64,000 bases of DNA from Clostridioides difficile CD160 (lineage in GTDB: Bacteria > Bacillota > Clostridia > Peptostreptococcales > Peptostreptococcaceae). The notes under the pieces were generated by a model that searched no databases, was not told the DNA's origin, and saw only the letters and a program-made list of their open reading frames with translations. Made by a program: the position numbers and the translations under genes. The stretch is taken from NCBI RefSeq assembly GCF_000449425.2, contig NZ_AVHW01000086.1, positions 124,001 to 188,000 of the forward strand. The letters run 5' to 3'. Positions 16,871 through 26,549 of the stretch are shown one piece after another. The stretch's first letter is position 1. Each line of letters starts with the position of its first letter.

Positions 16871-19009
16871 TTATTTATCTATAAATGTTTTTAATCTGTT
16901 TGTATAAAAATTAAAAACTATATCTTTTACTTCTAATATCATCTCTTCTATATAAAATTTATTTATCTTATTAGTAAAAACTATATTATCTATTAGTGAA
17001 CCACTTATTTCACTCATTATTTGCCTCTGATAGCTAGGTGAATTTTTAGGAAGCAACATAAAAACTACATTATCAATTTCTTCATTTGAATCTAGCATGA
17101 TTTTGTTTTCTAACTTTATTATTGCTAACTTCATAATATCTATTCTTTCACTCATACAATGTAATAATAGAATTTTTGATTCTTCTATATATGGAATTGA
17201 GATTTTTAATCTTTCTTCTAATGCTTCTTTTATAGATATTCTATCTTCACTAGACTTTGCAAATATTTTTGATGAATCTACAATAAGCTCACTTAAATCT
17301 TTACTTTTAAATTTTTCAAATTGAACTTCCTCTAAAAATTGAAGAATATCTTTTCCTATATTCATGCTTTCTGTTATCTGCTCATAAACTTTATTCTTAT
17401 TTTTAGTATCGTTTTTTACATTTAAATTAATTAGTTTATTTTGAGCTATAGACTTTATTTTTTCCTTGATTATCTGTTCATCTTCTAAGCTCATAAATGG
17501 ACCTACACATATATAATCTAAGTTTGTATTTAACTCAACTGTAGACACAATTAAGTCCACATCTTTTTCCCTTAAATAATCTTCATCTATATTTATAGCT
17601 GAGATGGTTTCAAGTATATTTAAGTTTGGAAACTTATTTTCAATCTTAGTTGATAAGAATCTTGATGTCCCTATTCCAGTAGGACATGCTACAACAAGAT
17701 TTATATTAGTATACATCATTAGATTTTTTTCTATAGCTGATGCAAAGTGCATTGCAATATACCCTATTTCAGACTCAGGTATTGAATTTATATTTAGCTT
17801 ATCTTTTATTATTCTAGAAATTTTTTCAACTCCATTATAGGCATATGAATACTTACTTTTTATTTCATCTAAAAGAGGATTCCTTATTTCTAATCCCATA
17901 TTCAATCTATTTATAGAAGGCCCTAAATGATTTGCTAGGTCTTTAAACAATCTCTCATCATTTTTAAGACTTATTTTAAATTCATCTTCAGCTAAATCTA
18001 TCATCTTGTTTGTAATGTCCATCACTTCTATATCATCTAAGTTTAAAGCTTTATGATTTGAAGATGACCTTTGCTTTGCACCTCTGATGTGCATGGTTAT
18101 ATATCCAACCTCATCTAATGGTATATCCATACTAAAGTCTATTTCCATACCATTTACGATTTCTTGGGCTAATCTAAACTCTTCTGTCATAGATAATTCT
18201 TTTAGAAATTCTTTGTCCATAGTTATATTTTCACCATTTTTTATCCTTTGTAAAGCTAATGAAATATGAACTACAAGACCTATATATGCACTATCAGCTA
18301 AATTCACATCTAAATCTGAAAGCTTCTTTGTTAATGTACTTTCAACTTTTCTTATTATGCATCTATCCATTAAGTTTAAAAGTCTATTTTCACTTAAAAT
18401 TTCTATTGCTTTATCTGTCTGTATATTCTCACTTATATTTCTGACCATATCTAATATTTCTTTTTCATTGAATGAATCATATATAAGATTTACATATGCT
18501 TCTCTGAAGCTTTTTTCCTGACCTTTTAGGTAAACACCAAGCCCTGGTTTTCTAACAAGCTCAATATCAAATCTTTCCAACCATTTACTTGCTAATGCAA
18601 AATCATTATTCAATACCCCTTCAGATACTTTTAATAGTTTTGCAAAATAATAAGATTTTACTGGCTCATTAGAAATTAGTAGCTTTGATAATATAATTAA
18701 ATTTCTTTCTTCCTTACTATATTCTTTTTCTATTTTCTCTTCTTCTAACAACTCGATTATAAAGTTTTGATTTTCTATATTTTCTTCTAAAATCAATCCA
18801 ACTCCTGGTTTTTTTACAAAATTAAAATCATTTTCATCAAACCATTTTTCAATTCCAGACATATCTCTAAGTACAGTTCTTGAACTTAAATCCAACTCTC
18901 CTGCAATCTCAGAAATAGTTATTGGAATATTTTTTTTTGAATTTTCTACTATCATTAGTATTATCTTTTTTTGTCTAGATGTAATCTTCTTTTTTTTCAA
19001 ATTATCCAC
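16871..19009 (-). CDS. mtlR: MtlR transcriptional activator with PRD and PTS domains
   Basis: A 712-residue PRD-type regulator of mannitol uptake. In order: two helix-turn-helix regions (about 10-170), PRD1 (about 190-290, with V-V-H-I-S-L-A-L-Q-R-I-K), PRD2 (about 300-405), an EIIB-galactitol-like domain (C-P-T-G-I-G-T-S-R-F near 425) and an EIIA-like domain (about 560-700). In the EIIA-like domain the usual I-P-H motif reads I-P-Y, so its phosphorylation may differ; a histidine remains in L-L-L-H-C. The gene sits inside the mannitol operon between mtlA and mtlF, so it should activate its own transcription. Mannitol is inferred from the neighbours. Confidence 0.9.
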   Translation of the reverse strand: MDNLKKKKITSRQKKIILMIVENSKKNIPITISEIAGELDLSSRTVLRDMSGIEKWFDENDFNFVKKPGVGLILEENIENQNFIIELLEEEKIEKEYSKEERNLIILSKLLISNEPVKSYYFAKLLKVSEGVLNNDFALASKWLERFDIELVRKPGLGVYLKGQEKSFREAYVNLIYDSFNEKEILDMVRNISENIQTDKAIEILSENRLLNLMDRCIIRKVESTLTKKLSDLDVNLADSAYIGLVVHISLALQRIKNGENITMDKEFLKELSMTEEFRLAQEIVNGMEIDFSMDIPLDEVGYITMHIRGAKQRSSSNHKALNLDDIEVMDITNKMIDLAEDEFKISLKNDERLFKDLANHLGPSINRLNMGLEIRNPLLDEIKSKYSYAYNGVEKISRIIKDKLNINSIPESEIGYIAMHFASAIEKNLMMYTNINLVVACPTGIGTSRFLSTKIENKFPNLNILETISAINIDEDYLREKDVDLIVSTVELNTNLDYICVGPFMSLEDEQIIKEKIKSIAQNKLINLNVKNDTKNKNKVYEQITESMNIGKDILQFLEEVQFEKFKSKDLSELIVDSSKIFAKSSEDRISIKEALEERLKISIPYIEESKILLLHCMSERIDIMKLAIIKLENKIMLDSNEEIDNVVFMLLPKNSPSYQRQIMSEISGSLIDNIVFTNKINKFYIEEMILEVKDIVFNFYTNRLKTFIDK

Positions 19010-19034
19010 TCCTAATCAGTGGTACTTTTTATTT

Positions 19035-20456
19035 TTATTTAGATTCTAATCTTTTAAATAATGTATCTAAATTTGGGTCATTTAAAAAGTTGTTTATTGA
19101 AACTATCTCAACACTTGAATTATTCTTAGCTACTCTTTCAACTAGTGTATTATGAGTTACTACTATTTGTGTATCATCTGGAAGATTATCGACAGATGAA
19201 TTTGTAATTTCTATATTCAAATCTAAATTTTTTATTCTATTTTTAAATCTAGAAGCTCCCATTGCACTAGAACCCATTCCCGCATCACATGCAAATACAA
19301 TCTTCTTAATTTCGTTTACTTCAAGTTGCTTTTCTTCAACACTTTTATCAGAATTCTTACTTGCAGATTTCATATCACTCATTTTTGCTTTAGCTTCTTC
19401 TAAAGTACCATCTTCTTCACTTTGATTTGCAGAAGCTCTCTTAACAAATGGCGCTGCTACCAAGAATGATACAGCTGTTGCCACTGCAACCCCTGCTAAG
19501 ACTGGAAGTAACCCTCCCTTTGGTGCTAGTGCCATAAGTGCAAATATGCTTCCTGGTGATGGTGCTGCTACAAGTCCAGCTCCTAGTATTGAGAAAGTTA
19601 ATATTCCTGCTGCTCCACCTGCCATTGTAGCTAATATTAAAACTGGATTCATTAAGATGTATGGGAAGTATATTTCATGTATACCACCAAAGAAATGTAT
19701 TATTACAGCTCCTGGTGCTGATTGTTTTACGCTTCCTCTACTAAACATCCAGTATGCTAATAGAACTCCTAAACCTGGTCCAGGGTTACTTTCTAATAAG
19801 AACATTATAGATTTACCTGCTTCTTTTGCTTCAGCTATACCTATAGGTCCTAATATACCATGATTTATTGCATTGTTTAAGAACAATACTTTTCCAGGCT
19901 CTATAAATGCTGAAACTAAAGGTAATAAACTTTTGCTAACTATAAATTGAACTCCAGATTCTATAAGAGCTGTACCTGCTACTATTGCTGGCCCTATTGC
20001 ATAAAATCCTAATATTGCAAGAAGCATACCTATTATACCTATTGAAAAGTTATTTACTAACATTTCAAATCCTGTTGGTATCTTACCATCTACAAATTTA
20101 TCGAATTTCTTGATTATCCATCCTGCAAATGGTCCCATTATCATAGCTCCAATAAACATTGGTATATCAGCTCCAACGATTACGCCCATCGCTGCTGCTG
20201 CACCTATTACTCCACCTCTTTGTCCTGCTATTGCTTTACCACCAGTGTAAGCTATCAACAGTGGTAAAAGGTATTTTATCATTGGGTCACCTATTGTACT
20301 TAATTTCTCATTAGGCATCCACCCTGTTGGTATAAATAATGCTGTTATAAGGCCCCATGCTATAAAAGCTCCTATATTTGGCATTACCATACCACTTAAA
20401 AATTTTCCTATTCGCTGTATAGATGTCTTTATTGTCGATTGATTAGAACTGCTCAT
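19035..20456 (-). CDS. mtlA: PTS mannitol-specific EIICB component
   Basis: A 473-residue mannitol transporter with the EIIC membrane domain (about 1-340, including G-G-I-H-E-I-Y-F-P-Y, the substrate-binding G-I-H-E motif) and a C-terminal EIIB domain (about 375-473) with the phosphocysteine in V-F-A-C-D-A-G-M-G-S-S. A charged linker joins the two. It lacks the EIIA domain found in E. coli MtlA; mtlF supplies it. It is the first gene of the operon, with GGAGG before the start and a clear promoter at 20517-20545. Confidence 0.95.
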   Translation of the reverse strand: MSSSNQSTIKTSIQRIGKFLSGMVMPNIGAFIAWGLITALFIPTGWMPNEKLSTIGDPMIKYLLPLLIAYTGGKAIAGQRGGVIGAAAAMGVIVGADIPMFIGAMIMGPFAGWIIKKFDKFVDGKIPTGFEMLVNNFSIGIIGMLLAILGFYAIGPAIVAGTALIESGVQFIVSKSLLPLVSAFIEPGKVLFLNNAINHGILGPIGIAEAKEAGKSIMFLLESNPGPGLGVLLAYWMFSRGSVKQSAPGAVIIHFFGGIHEIYFPYILMNPVLILATMAGGAAGILTFSILGAGLVAAPSPGSIFALMALAPKGGLLPVLAGVAVATAVSFLVAAPFVKRASANQSEEDGTLEEAKAKMSDMKSASKNSDKSVEEKQLEVNEIKKIVFACDAGMGSSAMGASRFKNRIKNLDLNIEITNSSVDNLPDDTQIVVTHNTLVERVAKNNSSVEIVSINNFLNDPNLDTLFKRLESK

Positions 20457-20516
20457 AATTTTACCTCCATTTGAATTATATTCTATATCGATATGATTCC
20501 CTTTTGTTATACTTTT

Positions 20517-20545
20517 ATTATAGAGTTTATATTTTCTAGTAACAA
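20517..20545 (-). promoter_or_regulatory. Sigma-A promoter of the mannitol operon
   Basis: On the minus strand TTGTTA (20540-20545) and TATAAT (20517-20522) are separated by exactly 17 bases. It lies about 60 bases before the mtlA start. Confidence 0.75.
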
Positions 20546-20550
20546 CTTTA

Positions 20551-20563
20551 AGAAATCGTTTCT
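20551..20563. promoter_or_regulatory. Imperfect cre-like palindrome upstream of mtlA
   Basis: AGAAATCGTTTCT lies directly upstream of the -35 box. It departs from the C. difficile CcpA consensus at about three positions, so CcpA binding is only possible. Confidence 0.35.
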
Positions 20564-20577
20564 ATGTCACTTAAGAT

Positions 20578-20593
20578 AATGACATTTGTCATT
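20578..20593. promoter_or_regulatory. Perfect 16-base palindrome upstream of mtlA, possible MtlR site
   Basis: AATGACATTTGTCATT is a perfect palindrome centred about 43 bases upstream of the -35 box. Known MtlR operators have TGTCA/TGACA-like half sites, so MtlR is the best candidate; this is inference. Confidence 0.45.
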
Positions 20594-21291
20594 TTAGTTT
20601 TTGTTTAACTTTATTTATGTAGTACTTTAGAGTATCTAGTGTTACAAATAATACTATTTTTATAAAATATTTAAATTTATAATATTCTTTTTTATTATAT
20701 ATTGTATATTTTTTTCTGTAGTATTTTAAAACATATTAGTATTTTTAAGTTATTTAATAATTTTATACATTAGATTAGATACTGTTGACAAAGAAACACT
20801 CTGTAAATTATATATATTCTTCTATTATTTCTATATAATTTACTTAATTGTGAGAACATTATTATTTTAAAGTTACTTATACTTAGAATAACTTCATTAC
20901 TTTGTGATTAATTAACTTTAATAGAAAAACCAATAATAATTCAATTAAATAATTTTATTAGAGGTACTTTTGGATATACTAATATAGACTTATTTGACCT
21001 GTGCTTTTGATATTTGTACTCTCTATGTCAATATTGTCAACATAAAGTGTATAAGTATAATGTATGGATAACTAAATATTAATTTCTAATTAGCTACTAT
21101 ACAATATTAAACATTATTTAATATACAATATTACCCTATAAAGCAATATATATTAAACAAATTTAATGAAAATAGTTTAAATTTTTCAAAAATCTCAATA
21201 TTTGACAAAATACTTTAATAAAATTAAAGAATAAGTTATAATTAATACTATCAATTATAAAAAGTATAAAAATATAAGGAGTGATTAAAAA
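20594..21291. other. Long AT-rich intergenic region before the IMP dehydrogenase gene
   Basis: About 700 bases without a credible gene. Near its right end TTGACA at 21202 could be a -35 element with a weak TAAAGA 17 bases later. The imperfect inverted repeat around 21026-21046 (TATGTCAA and TTGTCAACATA arms) could be an operator. No purine riboswitch was found upstream of the IMP dehydrogenase gene. Confidence 0.4.
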
Positions 21292-22791
21292 ATGGCGTTT
21301 TATTTTGATACACCATCACATACTTTCAGTGAATACCTTCTTGTTCCAGGTTTCTCTTCTACTGATTGTATACCTGCTAATGTAAGTTTGAAAACACCTG
21401 TTACTAAATTTAAAAAAGGCGAGGAAGCAGATATTTATATGAATATACCTTTGACTTCTGCTATTATGCAATCTGTTTCTGATGACAAGATGGCTATTGC
21501 ACTTGCTAAAGAAGGTGGTATTTCATTTATATACGGTTCTCAAAGTATTGAAAGTGAAGCTGCTATGGTAGCACGTGTTAAATCTCACAAAGCTGGTTTT
21601 GTTGTAAGTGATTCAAATATTAAACCTGAGAATACACTAAAAGACATTCTTGAATTAAAAGAAAAAACTGGACATTCTACAGTTGCTGTTACTGAAGATG
21701 GGACTTCAACTGGTAAATTATTAGGTATTGTCGCAAGTCGTGATTATCGTATAAGTCGTATGGATTTAGATACTAAAGTTAGTGAATTTATGACTCCTAT
21801 GTCATCCATAGTTTATGCTAACAAAGACGTTACTTTAAAAGAAGCAAACAACATTATATGGGACCACAAGCTTAATTCTCTTCCTGTACTTGATGACAAC
21901 GGTAATCTTGTTTATATGGTATTCCGTAAAGATTACTCTTCTCATAAAGAAAATCCACTTGAGCTTTTAGATTCTTCTAAAAGATATGTAGTTGGAGCTG
22001 GTATCAATACTAGAGACTTCGCTGAACGTGTTCCTGCTTTAGTTGAAGCTGGTGCTGATGTTTTATGTATAGATTCTTCAGAAGGTTTTTCTGAATGGCA
22101 GAAAATAACTCTTGATTTTATTCGTGGAAAATATGGTGATACAGTTAAGGTTGGAGCTGGAAATGTAGTTGACCGTGAAGGATTCCTTTACTTAGCTGAA
22201 GCTGGTGCTGACTTTGTTAAAGTTGGTATTGGTGGTGGTTCTATATGTATTACTCGTGAACAAAAAGGTATAGGACGTGGACAAGCTACTTCTATAATTG
22301 AAGTTGCACAAGCTAGAGATGAGTACTTTGAAAAAACAGGTATTTATATTCCAATTTGTTCTGATGGTGGTATCGTTTATGACCATCATATAACTTTAGC
22401 TTTAGCTATGGGTGCAGATTTTATAATGCTTGGTAGATACTTCTCTCGTTTTGATGAGAGTCCAACTAACAAAGTTAATATAAATGGTAGTTATATGAAA
22501 GAATACTGGGGAGAAGGTTCTGCACGTGCTAGAAACTGGCAAAGATATGACCTTGGTGGAGATAAGAAGCTTTCTTTTGAAGAAGGTGTTGACTCTTATG
22601 TACCTTATGCTGGTTCTTTAAAGGACAATGTAACTCTTTCTTTAAGTAAAGTTCGTTCTACTATGTGTAACTGTGGAGCTCTTAGCATACCTGAACTTCA
22701 AAAGAATGCTAAGCTTACACTTGTATCTTCTACTAGTATAGTTGAAGGTGGAGCTCATGATGTTATGTTAAAGGATAATAGAAATTTATAA
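21292..22791 (+). CDS. guaB: IMP dehydrogenase of the Tritrichomonas-like type
   Basis: A 499-residue enzyme catalysing NAD-dependent oxidation of IMP to XMP. The barrel is interrupted by two CBS domains (about residues 100-220). The catalytic loop is [11 protein letters not shown] with the active cysteine, the phosphate site C-S-D-G-G-I is present, and the flap reads [13 protein letters not shown]. These, and the start [18 protein letters not shown], are much closer to the protist Tritrichomonas foetus enzyme (from memory) than to ordinary bacterial GuaB, whose loop is usually G-P-G-S-I-C-T-T-R. AAGGAGTGAT precedes the ATG. The gene stands alone. Confidence 0.88.
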   Translation: MAFYFDTPSHTFSEYLLVPGFSSTDCIPANVSLKTPVTKFKKGEEADIYMNIPLTSAIMQSVSDDKMAIALAKEGGISFIYGSQSIESEAAMVARVKSHKAGFVVSDSNIKPENTLKDILELKEKTGHSTVAVTEDGTSTGKLLGIVASRDYRISRMDLDTKVSEFMTPMSSIVYANKDVTLKEANNIIWDHKLNSLPVLDDNGNLVYMVFRKDYSSHKENPLELLDSSKRYVVGAGINTRDFAERVPALVEAGADVLCIDSSEGFSEWQKITLDFIRGKYGDTVKVGAGNVVDREGFLYLAEAGADFVKVGIGGGSICITREQKGIGRGQATSIIEVAQARDEYFEKTGIYIPICSDGGIVYDHHITLALAMGADFIMLGRYFSRFDESPTNKVNINGSYMKEYWGEGSARARNWQRYDLGGDKKLSFEEGVDSYVPYAGSLKDNVTLSLSKVRSTMCNCGALSIPELQKNAKLTLVSSTSIVEGGAHDVMLKDNRNL

Positions 22792-22798
22792 TATAAAT

Positions 22799-22921
22799 AA
22801 AAGAGGCTGTCTCGAAACAGAGATAAGCTTCTTTTCTATTGTTGAAATTATAAAAATATATTTATTTCATACAAAAAGAGCGCCTCATGAACTAAAAAGT
22901 TTATTTTGAGACACCCTTTTT
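22799..22921. repeat. Inverted-repeat element between convergent genes (terminator or small mobile-like element)
   Basis: The left arm (AAAAGAGGCTGTCTCG) and the right arm read on the other strand (AAAAAGGGTGTCTCAA) are nearly the same and enclose about 90 bases. It separates guaB (+) from telA (-) and has A- and T-runs at both ends, so it could end transcription both ways. Sequences ending in this motif are familiar from other clostridial intergenic regions, but copy number was not checked. Confidence 0.5.
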
Positions 22922-22934
22922 CTAATATACGCTT

Positions 22935-24092
22935 TTATTTAACTGTAAATTCAAGAAGCTTGCTTTTAAGTTCATTTTCTATTTTTGATAGTTCAACTTC
23001 TGCTTCTTGTCTCTTTATTCTACCATCATGTTGTATCTTAACCACTTCATCAATAGTTGATATTAAAGATTGATTAGTTTTCTTAATTGTATCTATATCT
23101 ACAATTCCTCTTTCTGATTCTTTTGCTGTTTCTATTGTTCCCATCTTTAGAGTTTCTGCATTTTTTAGTAATAGCTCATTTGTCATATTGCTAACTTCAC
23201 GCTGTGCTTTCATAGCTTGATTTAAGTGAGAAATTCCAAGAGCAAGTACTATTTGATTTTTCCATAATGGAATTGTATTTACTATAGTTGATTGAATCTT
23301 TTCTGCCATCAAATTATTACTATTTTGAACTAGTCTTATCTGTGGAGCCATTTGAAGCGATACCATTCTAGTTAATTCTAAGTCATGAATCTTCTTTTCA
23401 AATCGGTCACAAAGTGAAACCATATCATTCACAGCTTGAGCGTCTTCTGTTGAGCCAGATAATCTAGCCTTTTCTCTCAATTTTGGCATTTCGTATTCTT
23501 TCATATCTTTTAACTTTTGTTTACCTGCTATAATATACATAGTAAGTTCTTTTGAGTAAGCTAAGTTCAACTCATACATCTTATCAAGCATAGCTATATC
23601 TTTTAATATTTTAACCTGATGTTTTTGAAGTTCTTTGCTTACTTTGTCTACATTTACCTCTGCGCTATCATACTTAGTTTTTAGATTTGAAATTTTATTA
23701 TTTGCCTTTTTAAAGATTCCTAAAAAACCACCCTGTTCTTTTTCGTCTGCTGAAAATGCTTTTAAATCAGTAACTAGATTTGTAAGCATATCTCCAACTT
23801 CTCCTAAGTCTCTAGTTTTAACACTCTTTAAAGCTGTTTCAGAGAATCCTGCCACCTTTTTTTGGGCACCAGCTCCATATTGTAAAATCATATTTGTATT
23901 TGTAATATCTATTTTTTCTGCAAATTCCTTTACCATCTTACGTTCAGATTCAGACAATTTTTCTTCTTCTGGGTCTTTTTCATCCTTTTTCATTAACATA
24001 TCAGAATTATTTATATCACTTGTATTTGATTCTTCTCCAAATGGGTCAAGTGTTAAAGTTGGCATAACTGGTATATCATCTAGATTATTCAT
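22935..24092 (-). CDS. TelA-family toxic anion resistance protein
   Basis: A 385-residue cytoplasmic coiled-coil protein of the TelA/KlaA family, whose members are linked to tellurite and to cell-envelope stress resistance, with unknown biochemistry. It is rich in long helices, including D-I-A-M-L-D-K-M-Y-E-L-N, L-Q-M-A-P-Q-I-R-L-V-Q-N-S-N and the C-terminal K-T-N-Q-S-L-I-S-T-I-D-E-V region. The first 40 residues are acidic and disordered. It follows the XpaC-like gene by 114 bases, the usual pairing. The ribosome site is GAGGAG. Confidence 0.87.
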   Translation of the reverse strand: MNNLDDIPVMPTLTLDPFGEESNTSDINNSDMLMKKDEKDPEEEKLSESERKMVKEFAEKIDITNTNMILQYGAGAQKKVAGFSETALKSVKTRDLGEVGDMLTNLVTDLKAFSADEKEQGGFLGIFKKANNKISNLKTKYDSAEVNVDKVSKELQKHQVKILKDIAMLDKMYELNLAYSKELTMYIIAGKQKLKDMKEYEMPKLREKARLSGSTEDAQAVNDMVSLCDRFEKKIHDLELTRMVSLQMAPQIRLVQNSNNLMAEKIQSTIVNTIPLWKNQIVLALGISHLNQAMKAQREVSNMTNELLLKNAETLKMGTIETAKESERGIVDIDTIKKTNQSLISTIDEVVKIQHDGRIKRQEAEVELSKIENELKSKLLEFTVK

Positions 24093-24206
24093 TATATCTT
24101 TCTCTCCTCTTCCTTTATAAAGTACTGATTAACTTATATATCACATGTTTTTTACTTTATGACTACTTAATTGTTCAAAAATAACAGAATATTTTTTATA
24201 TTGAAG

Positions 24207-25127
24207 TTAAAATTTACCACTCGTTAATCCCTCTTGAACTAACATGTTCTCTAAAACAGTAATGTCTGTAGAGATATCTATTGCTTCATCTTCAAACAGA
24301 TAGTCTAATTGATTTTCAAAAGCTATTACGATTGTACTCATTGTATTTTCAATACTTTCCATAGTTGTCGTTATATTTTCTCTGTCTATACCTTGCTCTT
24401 CCAATGTATGATATGAATTCAACAGCTTTAAAGTCGTTGGAAGATAATAGTCCATAAATTTTTGTATTTGAGTAAGTTTTGATGGGTCATGTTTTACAAC
24501 ATCAAATATTTTCCCTGTAACATCCTCTACTTGTACAATTTTATTACACATTGACTCTGATTTAATATTTTTATTAGCTTCTTTTATTTGTGTTAAATAA
24601 TCCATTCCTTTATTTATAATTGTATCAACTTCATTAACCTCATCAGTTTGTTCTTCTTCTTTGACTTCATATGCTACATCTTCATATCTTGCTGGAATGA
24701 AATCTTCATTTGTCAACACAATTTGATTACTTCTTTTATCAATATAAGTATTTATAAAATAGTTTTTATCTATCATTTTTTGCACATCTTTTATTATAAA
24801 ATTTAGTGATTTAGATGTACTTTCGGCAATAAGTTCTACTGGAATAATATTTCTATTACTTATGATTGTACAATATTTTTTATAACGAGAAATTTGGTCT
24901 CCTAATCTCTTACCTTTAAAGATACAAACTCCTCCTATAATTAAAAACACTGCACATACTTGAATAGGAAGTATTACAGCCCATCCAATTATAATAGAAA
25001 TAGTTGAAAGTACTAGAGCTGATAACGTAAACAAACCTACTAAGCCCCATCCAACTATTTTTAAAAATTTACTTAAAAATGAATTTATTAACACAGATTT
25101 TTTGGAAAAATTTTCTGATTTATACAT
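24207..25127 (-). CDS. XpaC-like membrane protein (5-bromo-4-chloroindolyl phosphate hydrolysis family)
   Basis: A 306-residue protein with two or three membrane segments near the N-terminus (about residues 25-75) and a cytoplasmic helical domain. It resembles the XpaC family, named for a Bacillus protein affecting indolyl phosphate hydrolysis, and it lies immediately upstream of the telA gene as XpaC usually does. The middle residues 165-185 are acidic. A catalytic role is not evident; a membrane partner for TelA is a reasonable guess. Confidence 0.75.
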   Translation of the reverse strand: MYKSENFSKKSVLINSFLSKFLKIVGWGLVGLFTLSALVLSTISIIIGWAVILPIQVCAVFLIIGGVCIFKGKRLGDQISRYKKYCTIISNRNIIPVELIAESTSKSLNFIIKDVQKMIDKNYFINTYIDKRSNQIVLTNEDFIPARYEDVAYEVKEEEQTDEVNEVDTIINKGMDYLTQIKEANKNIKSESMCNKIVQVEDVTGKIFDVVKHDPSKLTQIQKFMDYYLPTTLKLLNSYHTLEEQGIDRENITTTMESIENTMSTIVIAFENQLDYLFEDEAIDISTDITVLENMLVQEGLTSGKF

Positions 25128-25304
25128 AGTTTATATCCTTTCATTTTCACTAATATTATTAATATATTGCAGTTTGATTATACAATTACTTACTTATTAC
25201 TGTCAAGGAATTTGAATTTCTACAAATTATTTCAAATAAAGTAATAGACTTAAATATAAGCATATTTTAAATCAAAAATATACTTATATTTAACTCCATA
25301 TAAA

Positions 25305-25352
25305 AATAAGAGAACTTAACTTTAATTAAATTTAAGTTCCCTCATTTTTATT
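25305..25352 (-). terminator. Terminator of the succinate/4-hydroxybutyrate operon
   Basis: On the minus strand GAGGGAACTTAA pairs with TTAAGTTCTCTT across a loop and is followed by ATTTTTA. It lies about 65 bases beyond the 4hbD stop codon. Confidence 0.75.
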
Positions 25353-25411
25353 TTTATATAAATATAATTAACATTGTTTATCTTAGCTATACATATAAAT
25401 GAAATTTATAA

Positions 25412-26530
25412 TTAATAAAGATTTGCAAATATCTCTCTTATTTCTTCTCTGCTAAGCTCTACATAATTATTAGCAAGTAATCTTTGTTGATTTGCAATTG
25501 TACTATCTGTAAATTCATCAATTTGACTTTCTACCATTCCGTATTCTCTTAAGGCTTTTTTAGCTATTAATTTATTTAAAAACTTTTCTAATTCTCCATA
25601 AACATCACAATTAGGGTCACATTCAAGAGCATCTGCTAGAATTTTTGTACATTTTGTGATTTTTCCATCAGGATTTTTTCTAGAATACATCTTAAACACT
25701 TCAGTAAAGAACTGATAATTTGCTTCACCATGTGCAACATGGAAAGCCCCACCAATTGAATAAGATAAAGCATGAACTGCTGCACAACCAGCATTTCCAA
25801 AAGCAATTCCTGCATAGTTTGATGCAAGAACAAAGTCTCTAAGATGATTAAATCTCTCTTCTTCCCCTTTATCAACTATCTTTTTGTATCCATCCATAAT
25901 CATTTTTATTGCTTGTAAAGAATACATCTCTGTAAATGGACTTGCTTTTGGAGAAAGATAAGACTCAATCGCATGTATAAGAGCATCCACTGAACTTGTA
26001 ACAAAGAATTTATAAGGTAATCCTTTTACAGTCTCTGGAATTAGCACTGCATAGTCCGCATAAGTTTCTTCTACTGCTAGCCCTTTTTTAGTATGCTTAG
26101 ATTTTAATTCTGCAATGGCTACATTTGTTACTTCACTACCTGTACCACATGTTGTAGGAACTACTACTAACTCTTTTATTTTTTTAGGTGCTACTTCTCC
26201 TTCAAATAAGTCAATAGATTTTTCTGGAACATCAAGTGCTAATATCTTACATATATCAACTATTGTGCCTCCTCCAAATGCAATAATTCTATCGAAATTA
26301 TATTTTTTCATTTCTTTTGTCATAGAATCTATCATTTCATCAGATGGTTCACCTGTTCCAAACTTTTCTTGGAAAATTAGATTTGTATCTATTCCAAGAG
26401 GCTTCATATATGGCTCATATATAAATTCATTAGTAATTACTAAATCATTTTTTCCTATTTTAAATTCTTCGTTGAATTCTTTAAATGTATCGAAATAAAA
26501 TATTTTTGGAACTACTCTAAGTGCTTCCAT
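25412..26530 (-). CDS. 4hbD: NAD-dependent 4-hydroxybutyrate dehydrogenase
   Basis: Iron-containing alcohol dehydrogenase of 372 residues that reduces succinate semialdehyde to 4-hydroxybutyrate. It has the nucleotide motif A-F-G-G-G-T-I-V-D, the T-T-C-G-T-G-S-E-V-T motif, and metal-ligand histidines in A-L-I-H-A-I-E-S-Y, A-A-V-H-A-L-S-Y and F-H-V-A-H-G-E-A-N. The start at 26530 follows AGAGGGGTG; the upstream start at 26578 would overlap cat2 and lacks a site. The length matches the C. kluyveri enzyme. It is the last gene of the operon. Confidence 0.93.
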   Translation of the reverse strand: MEALRVVPKIFYFDTFKEFNEEFKIGKNDLVITNEFIYEPYMKPLGIDTNLIFQEKFGTGEPSDEMIDSMTKEMKKYNFDRIIAFGGGTIVDICKILALDVPEKSIDLFEGEVAPKKIKELVVVPTTCGTGSEVTNVAIAELKSKHTKKGLAVEETYADYAVLIPETVKGLPYKFFVTSSVDALIHAIESYLSPKASPFTEMYSLQAIKMIMDGYKKIVDKGEEERFNHLRDFVLASNYAGIAFGNAGCAAVHALSYSIGGAFHVAHGEANYQFFTEVFKMYSRKNPDGKITKCTKILADALECDPNCDVYGELEKFLNKLIAKKALREYGMVESQIDEFTDSTIANQQRLLANNYVELSREEIREIFANLY

Positions 26531-26549
26531 TATTAACACCCCTCTATTA

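Noticed and set aside
20594-21291. Purine riboswitch upstream of the IMP dehydrogenase gene
   Set aside because: The GTTTCTAC and GACTA blocks are absent.
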